Shown here piece by piece: positions 1 to 9,945 of a stretch of 64,000 nt of DNA. Both the position numbers and the translations under genes were made by a program. The notes under the pieces were generated by a model that saw only the letters and a program-made list of their open reading frames with translations, was not told the DNA's origin and made no database searches. Position 1 is the first letter of the stretch. Each line of letters begins with the position of its first letter. The stretch comes from Mastigamoeba balamuthi (Eukaryota; Evosea; Mastigamoebida; Mastigamoebidae): the NCBI GenBank assembly GCA_902651635.1, contig CACRSC010000047.1, positions 116,015 to 180,014 on the forward strand, read 5' to 3'.

Positions 1-3000
1 TGAGCTACACCTTCAACAAAACGGGCTCCTACGGCATTGGTGTCATCGTGCGCGACCGCTCATCTCAATCTCCCTGACGCCGCGCAACCGTATTGCGTGC
101 ATTGCAGGCCTCAAACGGAATGCTGAGCAGTGTCCGGGCCGTCAAGTCTTTCTATCTCTGTGTGCCCAGTCCTCCTGGAGTGCCTGTGCTCACCCTTGTG
201 AACGGCTCTTCGGTCACTCTGGCCACCCCGTACGGCCGCCTCTTCGTGTTTTCTTTCTCTGTCATCAAAGCCAACCTTACTTGCCATCTGTTGCGCTTTC
301 ACCGCAGGCAAGACAGCATAGTGTTCAAGTGGACGTACACGCCACACGACTCGTGCATAGTGCCCGCGCCTGCTGCTGTCCACAACGTGTACATCGACCA
401 ATGGAGCCTGCCGAGCTCGCCCACATCGACGCTGACTACGGCCGCGACCACGGTCACGTTCTCGCCCACATCGCTGCAGTGGGCCACAGGCACGTGGTAC
501 ATCAAGGTGGACGTCAGCAACGGATACGACAGTACGCCTCCAACGCCTACCGGCCCTCGTGGTCGGTCTTCTGACTTCCCTCGGAACAGAATCAACGAGC
601 GCCACCGCCGTGTTCAGTGTCTGCTTGCTACAAGCTCCCTCTGCCCCGCTCATCACTTCCCCCACCACCGACCCCTACACGGTACGGGTCTTTCACGTGA
701 TTCGTGCCTTTGCTAGTGTTATTCACCGCCCTGGCCGTTGGCAGTCCACGAAACCGTCGATCAACCTCGAGTGGGACGTGACAAACTGGGGCGATTCTTG
801 CCAAGGAGGGACGAACAAGTTCTTTCTGAGGTGGGGCAATGTGACTGGCTCGGAGGTGGTCACCGACATGGGGACAAGCACCATCGCTGTGAAGCCCCTC
901 AGCCCCGGAACGTGGAGGTACAGTGTCACGGCAACCAACGGCGTGCTCAGCACCTCCACTCCAACCAAATCCATCATCTACGAGACGCCCTGCGTGATCC
1001 AGAGTCCGTCTCCTGCTCTCCTGTCCCAGCCTGCCGACAGGGCCCTGCTGCTGTCGAGCACTGTGTCCTTCCAGTGGACTGGGCAGTCTTGCGGAGTCAC
1101 CTGCAAGGGCACCGGCAGCAGCTGGTGCAAATACCAGTTGGTCATCGACAACGTGGCCCAGGGGTTCTTTTCGACGTCGACCGGATACACCATTAGTGGT
1201 TTGCCAGAGGGAAAGCACGTCTGGAGGGTCGACGTCAGCAATGGTGTCAACACAACGCGGGGTGATGTGCAGAGGTTGTTCGCTGTGTGCGTTCCAACAA
1301 AGCCGGACACACCGGTGATAGTGTACCCCTCGAACCAGCAGGTCATCCTGCCACAGAACTTCACGTGGACCGTTGGCTCATGTATGCGACTATTCCCGCC
1401 TCATCTTCATTAACTCTGAACGCACCCTCGTGACGGGTCCCCAATCACAGGGGGAGAATCCTGCGGGCAGGAGAAGACGGTTTTCATCACTCTGGACAAC
1501 GGGCAGAGCGTGCCCCTTGACTACAGGACCAAGAGCTTCACAGTATCTGGTCTGAACAGCGGCAGCCACCAGTGGACGGTCACTGCCAGTAGTGGCACCC
1601 TCAGCACATCCTCCACCTCGAAGTTCACGGTCTGCATCCCCGCGGACCCCTCGTCTCCCTCGCTGCTGCAGCCTCCCGCAGGCGGCTTCGCCATCACTCC
1701 CGTGGCCCTCAGCTGGTCGACGCTGACCTTCGGCAACAGCTGCGGCTTCGGCTACAACCGCACAGACGTCTTTGTCAGCGGGCCCACGGGGTTCCAGTAC
1801 CACGCGAGCCTCAACTCCTCCTCGGGCGGCATCACGTTGACGGTGCCCGCGTCGGGCGTCTACCAGTGGTACGTCAACGCGTCCAACGGCTACGCGCAGC
1901 CCGTATCGTCCGCGGCGCAGACGTTCAACGCCTGCGTGCCGAGGTTGCCGCAAAACTTCACGCTGACCAGCCCCGTCGACACGACTCTGGGCACAACTGC
2001 GAGCACATACAAGGCCACGCTGGCCTGGTACGTTCCCCCGGACGTGACCGACGCCTCGTGCTCGTCGCCTGTGACGCAGCAGCTCGTCGTGAGCAACGCC
2101 ACGGGGGTCGTGGCCAACCTCTCGCTCTCGCTCGACGTGCGCTCGTACGACATCGCGCTGCCCGAGGGCGACTACGTGTGGCAGCTGACGCTCGTGGACG
2201 CTCCGTACTGGTCCACGTCGCAGTCCGCGAGGTGAGCGCTGGAGTTTCAGTCGCCTGCTGTGTTGACGCCTGCCTGCAGGTTCCATGTGTGCCGCAAGCT
2301 GAAACCAGCAAACCTGACCAACGTGCTGCCCGCGGAGGGGGACACGATGATGTCGCGGTACATCACGCTCCAGTGGGACATCGGCTTCCCTGGCGCCACC
2401 TGTACGCTGCCCTCGGCCCCTCCGGTCGACCCTTGCTCAGCCGGCACCCTCAGGCGGTGATGGCGATACGGGTTTCGACGTGATGGCGACGCGCGTTGAC
2501 CGCGACGCGCAGGTCGACATTTCCAGCGTTGTCCTGTCAAAGCAGGCGTCGCTGCCAGGCAGTGCCAGGAGCTACCCAATGCGGGTGGAGCAGCAGGGCA
2601 GGTACCTGTGGGCCGTCACCGCGAGGAGCGGCTCCCTGTCGCTGCCGGGCCCCGTGTCGACTTTCCTCGTCTGTTTCTCTGAGGCCCCCAGCCCCCCAGT
2701 GCCCAAGTCGTGCGTTGGCGCTCAGTGCAGGGAGCACCTCTGACAACCTGTGGCTGGCTCCCCTCGCAGGCCTCCGTTCGGCCTGTTCAGCTACGTTCCC
2801 GACGGCTCGCTCAACACCACCGTCTCCTTCAACGCCTTCTTCTCGTCGAGCATCGGCTCGTGGTGCCAGAACACTACCCAGTCCCACTACGTGCTGCTGC
2901 TGGGGTCCGACTCGAACCACCTGGCGGCGATGGGCAGCGTCGCTGTGTCGCAGCTGGGCAACAGCAGCGGGCCGTCCTTCCCCGACGTCACCCTGGGCGC

Positions 3001-5063
3001 GGGGACCTTCTTCTGGACCGTCGACCTCGTAAACGGCGGCGGTCTCTCGTCGCCCGCCTCGCAGCGCCAGTACTCGCTGTACACAGTCTGCCAGCACGCC
3101 CTGCCCGCGACGCTCGAGTCGCCCGCCAACGGCACGCAGTCGGTGAGCACCGCTGGGCTGCAGCTACGCTGGAGGAAGATAGGCGACGAGCAGTGGGGCC
3201 AGTGCATTGCGGGCAAGGTGCACCAGATCACCGTCAAGGTTGAGATACAGCTCGCAGGAGCCAACTCCACCAAGAAGCTCTCATTCGTCGTCTCGGCCCT
3301 CGACAACGTTCTCGCACTGCCCATCGAGAGTGCGTGCAGCACTCGCCCCCCAGCTCACCAGGATGCGAGGCCCTAACGCAGCGTGCTACGCAGACGTCAC
3401 GGCCAACGCGACGTACAGGTGGTCGGTGTTCATGTTCAACGGGGCCGAGGACAGGAGCTCGCCCGAGTGGACGTTCACGACGCAGGAGGCCGACTGCCGC
3501 TCGATGGGCTGCGGAAACGGGCACTGCGACACGGCGCAGATGCTGTGCGTCTGCACCGACGGCTCGCTGTCCTCGGGCCCCTGCGTGTCGCACGCCAAGG
3601 ACGGCACCAACGCTGCCGCCATCGCCGCGCCTGTGGCAATCGGCGGCACGCTGCTGATCGCGGGCCTCATCGTGGCCGCGCTGCTCATGGCCAAGAAGCG
3701 CAACGCGCGCCGCAAGCGCATCTACCTCGAGTCCCCCGAGTACAAGATGCGCTTCGCTCCGTGCAAGCCGCCGGCCAAGCCCCCCGCCGGCAACGCCGAG
3801 TCGTTTGAGCAGGTGCGCTCTGCCCTTGGCTTATGGGGGTGTAGCGGGTGGGCGCTGACGGAGGGGGCGTCTGCAGATGATCGCGATGGACTGTGAGAGG
3901 GGGTTCCCGTATGCGCTTGGTCTGGCGAGGACGTGCCAGGTCACCGAGTCGGACAACCTCGCCAAGTACGTCGTCTACGTGTACGAGCGCCACGGGGCGT
4001 CGCGCCAGCTGCTCGAGGCGCTCATCCGCGACGAGGTGGAGACCTGCGGTACCTGGCGCCCCCGCAGAGCCCCCACGCACCCCGTCCTTCCTCGCTGACC
4101 TCAAATGCAGAGCAGCAGAACGTGCTGTTCCGGGGCAATAGCATCGCGACCAAGGCGTTCAAGTTCTACTCGAAGATGGTCTCGCTGCCCTACGTCTACA
4201 GGACGTTCGGCGCGCTGCTCAAGGAGATACTCCAGAAGGAGGAGGACCGCCGCGCAGACGACAAGGACGAGGAGCGGGCGCTGCGCGAGGGCAAGCTGAT
4301 CAGCATGCGCCTCTACAACGAGGCGGGCTACGAGGTGGACCCCGAGAAGCTCGACGTGGCCGACGACAGCGCGGCGCTGAGCCTCAACGTGCTGCAGCTC
4401 TGCCTGACGACGCAGCAGTTCATCACGCAGATCTTCCTCAGCGTCCCCGACATGCCCCCGGAGATCGCCCACGTCTGCTGGACCGTCCGCGACGCCGTCA
4501 CGGGCAAGTTCCCGCACACGCGCGACGACAAGAAGGTCCTCTGGTCCGCCGTCGGCGCTTTCCTCTTCCTCCGCCTCCTCAACATCGCCATCTCCCTCCC
4601 CGAGTTCTACGGCCTCCTCAAGAGTATCCGCTCTCTCTCCTCTCTGTCCTGCCTCGCCCTATCGACTCTGACAGCTCTGGCAGAGCCGCCCAACGAGACG
4701 CTGAGGAGGTGCCTGGTGCTGGTGACCAAGGTGCTGCAGAACCTGTCGACGGCGACGCTCTTTGGGGACAAGGAGGCCTACATGACCAACTTCAACGAGC
4801 TCATACACAACAACATGGTCAAGCTCGACGCCTTCTACGAGTCGGTCACAGTGCGCTCCCCGCTCTCTGGTCCCCCTACCACGTGCTCCTGTTTCGCCTG
4901 ACGCTCTGGGGGGACCCTGCGCCCGCTGCTGCCGCTGCAGAGGACACCTGAGGACGTGAGGGGGGCCAAGCCGGTGGTCATACCCGACGACATATACGAC
5001 AACTGCCTGCGCTCGCTCATGGCGCACACCGAGGCTGCGGCAGGCGGCAGTGCCTCTGCCTGA
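1..5063 (+). CDS. receptor-like transmembrane RasGAP, 5' end outside window
   Basis: The extracellular part is a string of roughly 100-residue beta-rich modules. Each has a central FxW, a late YxWxVxxSNG-like strand and a closing FxVC(V/I)PxxPxxP linker, as in fibronectin/Ig-like folds. A short EGF-like Cys cluster (about 3498-3585) follows, then one membrane helix (about 3610-3700, hydrophobic and ending in KKRNARRKR), then a cytoplasmic RasGAP domain (about 3876-5063). The GAP shows the arginine-finger motif LFRGNSIATKAF, an FLRLLNIAISLP version of the FLR motif, and KVLQNLSTATLFGDKEAYM. RasGAPs speed GTP hydrolysis by Ras, so the protein should turn Ras signalling down from the membrane. 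About ten short introns are needed; the first is at 48-107. There is no start codon in the window. Domain calls are firm for the GAP and helix, weaker for the repeat fold. Confidence 0.82.
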
Positions 5064-5657
5064 CGCTGCGACGGCAACAAGCGGGCCTCTGTGCTGCGCT
5101 GCAACGGACTTTGATTTCCTCGCCTTCTCCCCTTCTCCACTCATCTACGACTCTACCTCGCGGCGTAGTCTACTCACAAACAGTCGCGCTTCTCAAGGGC
5201 TGTTGGCTCTGTACAATGCCGACCTGGCTGCCCAGCACCACCCGGACTGCGCTGTGTGCTGCGCCTTGGCGGTGTGTGCCAGCAGCATCCATTCTGCGCC
5301 CAAGGGTCCCTTCCTTCCATGTGCGTGAGATGGGGTGCCCTTTTTGGGATTTCGAGTTTGGCAGGGGTGATTGTACAGGAGAAAACAGGGGCGAGCCAAG
5401 CTATAGTTCCGGGGCGGGGACCGCGGGCACCCAGACGTCCGTGCACGCGATGCACACCCCAGCCAACCGCTCGCTGGAAAGGACAGCGGGTCTGGTACAA
5501 TACCGTGTTTAATCGGTCGTTCTGTCTTTGCCAACCGGTGGCCGAGAAAAAAGAAAGCGAAGTCGGGCGTGGTGACATTTGTTCTCGGAGAATATTTGTG
5601 GTCCTTTGCCGTCACGGCTCGGTCACAATATAAAATTGAGACACCACCAGACAGACA
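5064..5657. other. intergenic spacer
   Basis: No gene is supported here. It holds the 3' flank of the RasGAP gene and the upstream region of the first MADS-like gene, which ends in an AT-richer stretch just before the start codon at 5658. Confidence 0.6.
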
Positions 5658-6065
5658 ATGGAGACCTCCAAGAGGATCTGTAGCGGGAGCAGGGCGAGGA
5701 AGCAGTCAATCGCAGCCACTGGCACACGCGGGGACGAGGAGAGGCTCAGAGCCCGCCAGCAGAGACTCTTCCAGCTCGTGCGTCGCAGTGGGGGCATTCC
5801 GGCCCTGGTCGCCCTCACACGGCAGCCCGATCAGCTCAAGGAGATGGCGGAGGAGGACGGCGTGCACGTGCTCTCCGTGACGGCCAGCACGAAGGGCAGA
5901 GTGTCGGTGGTGAGCTCGCCAGGGGCGATGCGCGGGCTGGCGAGGGGCGACGTCCTCATCCCGCTGCGCGCAGCCCACGGAGTTCTGCCAGAGGAGTACG
6001 GAACAGCCCCAGCCTCCAGTACATCGGGGTGCCCATCTTCCACAAGCACCGGCGAGTGCTTGTAG
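5658..6065 (+). CDS. small MADS-box-like protein, tandem copy 1
   Basis: First of three tandem paralogues. The conserved core lies on both sides of a 57-base segment (GTGCGTCGC...GATCAG) whose length and sequence differ in every copy, so I read it as an intron. Spliced, the core runs RARQQRLFQL then LKEMAEEDGVHVLSVTAS and TKGRVSVVSSPG. Aligned without gaps to a MADS box (SRF type: TFSKRKTGIMKKAYELS..., then VLLLVASETGHVY) it keeps the aromatic-to-leucine spacing, the VLxVxAS strand, the turn glycine and the following beta strand, but lacks most of the basic DNA-contact residues. Start ATG at 5658; about 116 residues spliced, 135 unspliced. A MADS-derived transcription factor is the best guess; the alternative is an unrelated family. 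Confidence 0.6.
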   Translation: METSKRICSGSRARKQSIAATGTRGDEERLRARQQRLFQLVRRSGGIPALVALTRQPDQLKEMAEEDGVHVLSVTASTKGRVSVVSSPGAMRGLARGDVLIPLRAAHGVLPEEYGTAPASSTSGCPSSTSTGECL

Positions 6066-6523
6066 CACCGGCTAACATCAGAATCTCGGGAAGCTGAGGG
6101 AGTCAGGCACGTGCCAAGGAGAAAGATAACAATCACACTTCCAGAGTCCATTCTGCCTCGGTTGGGTTCTGACACAGGACCAGGACCACACACTGTTGGC
6201 ACAGAGCGTGCAGCACGTGCCATGTGTAATAAATGCAACGGCGCTCATTATGATGATCATATTCAGTACCCTGTGGATGTGTCTCGGAGTAAGGTTGTTC
6301 ATGTCCAGAGATTGTGCCGAGGCTTTCACTGCTTGATAAGTTCAATGGCGGCTTTCTCCACATAATCAGAATCGCACACTGAAGAGATACAACAGTGACA
6401 GGAAACCTGGTTGGACGAGTAAAGAAGTGTCATGAGGCCCGGCACAGGAGGGGGGGGGAGGGGACATGTCACAGAGCTGTGCCTCGGGTGTTTCCTCATT
6501 TGTGTAAAAGCAAACGTCACCAG
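6066..6523. other. intergenic spacer
   Basis: 3' flank of copy 1 (including the AATAAA above) and upstream region of copy 2. A short G run sits near 6451-6458. No other gene is seen. Confidence 0.5.
6228..6233 (+). promoter_or_regulatory. poly(A) signal AATAAA
   Basis: An exact AATAAA about 165 bases past the stop of the first MADS-like gene, on its strand. Confidence 0.4.
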
Positions 6524-6979
6524 ATGCACCAGCCTGCAGATTCACCGGTCAGCTTGCAATTTCTCTCCTTTTACTGCGGGCAATGGACAGCCCCGTCCAT
6601 CTGCACCGAAAGCAGAGCACGCAAGCGCCCTGACGTGGCCTCGTACAAGGAGTCCGAGTCCATGAGGAACTTCAGGGCGCAGCAGCAGCGCGTCTTCCGG
6701 CTGGTGCGCATTTTACACCCACAACTCGCACACTGGATAACTGAGAATAAAAAACCTGCATCGCAGCTCAAGGCAATGGCGGTGCGGCACGGGGTGCAGG
6801 TGCTTGCTGTAACAGTCTGCAGGAGAGGGGGCGTGTCGACGGTGAGCTCGCCAGGGGGGATGCGGGGGCTGGCCAGGGCAGAGATCCTAGTTCCTCTGCT
6901 GGTGGCCAACAGAGTTCTCTCGCAGGCCCAGGGGCAGTCCATCCTGGCCCAGCATCAGCAGGGTCCCCCTCCCACTTGA
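6524..6979 (+). CDS. small MADS-box-like protein, tandem copy 2, start altered
   Basis: Second paralogue. After removal of a 63-base variable intron (starts GTGCGCATTT, ends CATCGCAG) the core reads NFRAQQQRVFRL then LKAMAVRHGVQVLAVTVC and GGVSTVSSPGGMRG, very close to copy 3. The ATG that matches the start of copy 3 (near 6582) is two bases out of frame, and that frame stops after 16 codons. The conserved frame instead remains open upstream to in-frame ATGs at 6524 and 6395. Either translation now begins upstream, giving a longer N-terminus, or the copy is decaying. I used the nearer ATG. Ends TAG-free to a TGA at 6977-6979. Confidence 0.5.
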   Translation: MHQPADSPVSLQFLSFYCGQWTAPSICTESRARKRPDVASYKESESMRNFRAQQQRVFRLVRILHPQLAHWITENKKPASQLKAMAVRHGVQVLAVTVCRRGGVSTVSSPGGMRGLARAEILVPLLVANRVLSQAQGQSILAQHQQGPPPT

Positions 6980-7542
6980 CGGGTCTCACGGGTCGCCCGG
7001 TTTTTTCAAACCACGCATGGTCGCCTCTGCGGTCGACACATCTCGCATGCCCACAGCTGGAACTAATGGTCATTCCCCAAAAGGGCTCAATAAACGCTCC
7101 ACCCATTGTCCCCGCCCGCAGCTGGTCGGTGGGCTCTCAGCACAGACTCCTCCCACAGGCTCTCGGGTGCGCAGTTGTAACAGCACACGCGAGGCCCTCG
7201 GATTGAAGACAGGAGACTCCTGCAACTATTTTTGGCTTCGGTGGACTAGGTGCACCGTTCTTAGGACGGCTGTGCTGTTGCCGTTGTTCGCAGAGGTTAG
7301 TGAGGTGCTCTGGAGATGCTTGTAAGGGAGATGAGTGTCATACGAGCACCGCTGCCTGCTGTTGACCCCGTTCGGCACGGCCTTACGCTCTCAAGACCCC
7401 TGTACCCGACAGGTAGCAGTATTCTTCACACAACTTCTACAGCCCGTGCCGGCAGCCGCGACTACCGAGTCATGGTCTGCCGAGTGGTCTAAAAAACGAG
7501 ATACACTCGGCACTTTGCTCTTCACCGGTCTGCAGGGCACCG
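6980..7542. other. intergenic spacer with poly(A) signal
   Basis: An AATAAA at 7089-7094 follows copy 2. The stretch before copy 3 shows no gene; a short AT-richer patch (near 7490-7500) lies about 45 bases before its ATG. Confidence 0.45.
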
Positions 7543-7977
7543 ATGGACAGTCCCCGCATGGTCTGCAGCGAGAGCAGGGCCCGCAAGCGCCCAGACGTGG
7601 CCCCTCACAGGGAGGCTGCCTCTGACAGCAGGTACCGCGCCCAGCAGCAGCGAGCCTTCCGCCTGGTGCGCCCCCAGAAACTCCACATCTCGGGGCTGTG
7701 TTGCCGCCAATGCTCTCGACTGACAAGCTCTGCGGGGCAGATCAAGGGACTGGCGGTGAGGCACGGGGCGCAGGTGCTGGCGGTGACGGTGAGCTCCAGA
7801 GGCGCGGTGTCGACGGTGAGCTCGCCGGGCGGAATGCGGGGGCTGGCGAAGGCCGAGGTGCTCCTCCCGCTGCTCGTGGCCAACGGCGTACTGACGCAGG
7901 CCCAGGGCCAGGCTCTGCTTGCACAGCGCCAGCAGCAGCAGCACCCCATCGTTGCAGCCCAGCACCAAGTCAATTGA
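7543..7977 (+). CDS. small MADS-box-like protein, tandem copy 3
   Basis: Third and best preserved paralogue. The start ATG at 7543 opens MDSPRMVCSESRARKRPD, a basic N-terminal segment shared with copy 2. A 75-base variable intron (GTGCGCCCCC...GGGGCAG) splits the core; spliced it gives YRAQQQRAFRLIKGLAV, then HGAQVLAVTVSSRGAVSTVSS. The second part matches plant-type MADS boxes (ELSVLCDAEVALIVFSSRG) at about ten of 26 positions without a gap. A Gln-rich C-terminus follows. The intron is a multiple of three with no stop, so retention would still give a 144-residue protein. Function as a DNA-binding protein is inferred, not shown. Confidence 0.6.
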   Translation: MDSPRMVCSESRARKRPDVAPHREAASDSRYRAQQQRAFRLVRPQKLHISGLCCRQCSRLTSSAGQIKGLAVRHGAQVLAVTVSSRGAVSTVSSPGGMRGLAKAEVLLPLLVANGVLTQAQGQALLAQRQQQQHPIVAAQHQVN

Positions 7978-8389
7978 AGTTGGGCGTTGGTCACAGTTTG
8001 GGTCCAGTGCTCTCTTCTCAGGACAGTCGCGAGGGGGAAACGCCAGACACAACACTGGCCTCTGGCGCGTTGCGATGCGGGCTTTGACAGCAGGACGGAA
8101 TTTGGGATACCCTCGGAGGGGGCGGGGGCAGTCGATAGCACAGCGGCGTTGCATTTCACGGGCAGCCCAGCGTTGCTTAATGCCTCGGGCGACGACGGGC
8201 GACGACGCTGAAGCAATGCAAGCAATGCCATCGGCCTCGGGCGACTTTATGCTATCGTCCAGTTGCACAGGCGGTCTACAGCCCCAATACTGCGACCGCA
8301 GGTGAGCACTGCGCCGACGTACACTGCTGGTGGACCACCGAGGCGCAGCAGGGGGCACGGCCGAGAGTGAACGAGGTCTCCGGAGAGGT
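7978..8389. other. intergenic spacer between convergent genes
   Basis: Holds the 3' flanks of MADS-like copy 3 and of the TTC4 gene. No gene or clear poly(A) signal is seen. Confidence 0.5.
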
Positions 8390-9766
8390 CTATTGGTGCT
8401 CGCCCTTGAGGAAGTGGGGGAGGAAGGGGCTCGAGCGGCTGACGACAAAGAGCTCGGGTATCAGCGTGTTGGGCATCACGTAGTCCCTGTGCCCCAGAAC
8501 GCTGCTCAGCGTGCTCGTCGCCTTGAGCTTCGCGATGCGGGCGCCCGCGTCCACTCCGCGCCGCCCTCCCAGCGTGACGTACACGTCCACGCCGGCGGAA
8601 CCGACGTAGTCGCCGCGCTCGTCCCACGGCCTGCGCTCTGATATGCGTATCGCGCAGCGACGAAAACCGTCAGGTCGGTATTCTGTGGAATTCCGGGAAT
8701 TCAAGGAAATATGGGAGAATTCCAGGAAACCTTCGAGAACTGCGTTGAGCTGCGCGCCCACGGGCACGCCCTCGCCCCAGGCAGCGACGGCGTCGACGCT
8801 GTTGTACTCGGGGAACACCAGGGCGACGGGGAAGACCAGCTGGTCGCTCTCCTCGTCGACGTACGCGCGCGCGTCGCCGAGCATCGCGGAAAGATCCGCG
8901 GGATTCAAAGTCGGATCTCCGAGGCGAATCTTCCTGGATTCCAGCTCTGCGCGGACGGCGGTCTCCTTCGACGCGCGCTCGCGCTCCTCCCACTCCCTCC
9001 TACGGCGCTCCTCCGCGGCGGCCCTGGCTGCGAGGGCCTCGGCCACATGCGCCTGGATCTTGAGGATCTCCGAGTTGCCGGCTTCGACCTGCCGGTGACG
9101 TAAGTGGCCGGGATTCCGGGAAGTTTCCCCGAAATATCAGCGCACCTGGAGGCCCCACTTGCAGAACTGCTCGGCCTCCTCGAGCCTGCCGAGCTCGAGG
9201 CAGCAGCGGGCTGCCCTCCAGTGCGCCTTGACAGTGCCCGGGGGCGTCAGCTTTATCGACATCTTGCAGTCGCCCAGCGCACGCCCGTAGTTGCCTGCGT
9301 TACGTCACGCGGGAGAATCAAGAATCCCGTTGTCACTTCGCTATTACGTGCCGCACAAAAAGGCTATCATGCGAGCAGAGCTGTCATGTCATGCAATGCA
9401 ATGTCGTGTGTCCAGGGCTGTGCTGCTGTGGTTACCTTTGCTGAGCTCGACGGCGGCCATGTTGAGGTATATCACAGAGTTGAGGCTGGCCTCGGGCGCC
9501 TTTGCTGCGAGGGCCTTGCCGTAGAACTTGAGGGCGTCGTCCCACCACTGCTTGCCCCTCCGGAAGTTCTCGTTGCCCTGGTTGCGGAAGTTCTCTGCTA
9601 TCTCTGTCGGCGTGCCCTCGTAGGCGATCATCTGCAGCGCCTCGAACTCGGGCGTCATCTCGTCGGGCACCGAGGTGGCGAACAGCGGGTGCTGGAGCAG
9701 CTCGTCCACATTCACGCGGTCGTACAGCTGGGGCGCGTGCCCAGTGAAGCTCTCATCGTCCGACAT
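8390..9766 (-). CDS. TTC4: TTC4/Cns1-like TPR co-chaperone
   Basis: The N-terminus has the family's acidic lead and a segment near PLFATSVPDEM that precedes the TPRs. Three TPR units follow: AENFRNQGNENFRRG, the second with LNSVIYLNMAAVELSKG, and a third after an intron containing NYGRALGDCKMSIKLTP and KAHWRAARCCLELGRL. A charged helix (EERRRREWEERERASKE) leads into the C-terminal wheel domain (LVFPVALVFPEYNSVDAV). TTC4 and yeast Cns1 bind the C-termini of Hsp90 and Hsp70 and assist client folding, also of translation factors. Exon 1 is 9766 to about 9434, with at least three introns. The gene is divergent from the transporter at 9946, 179 bases away. Confidence 0.86.
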
Positions 9767-9945
9767 CGCGGCGCACAGCCTGCAGAGACAGATTCTCCAG
9801 TGATGTCATTCTAGATATTCCTGGAGATTCGTCTCGATATCTCGGTGATTTCCCGAATTGGGCCTCGAATCCTGTGTGTCACATAGTACACACTCTGTAG
9901 GAGGTCGTGTCCCCCGCCCCGCGACCCTACGCAACGCGCGCTCGC
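9767..9945. promoter_or_regulatory. shared bidirectional promoter region
   Basis: The 179 bases separate the start codons of TTC4 (minus) and the nucleotide-sugar transporter (plus), so both promoters must lie here. It is AT-richer than the flanks and carries a TGATGTCA octamer near 9803 and GATATC-type short palindromes. No TATA box is clear. Confidence 0.45.
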
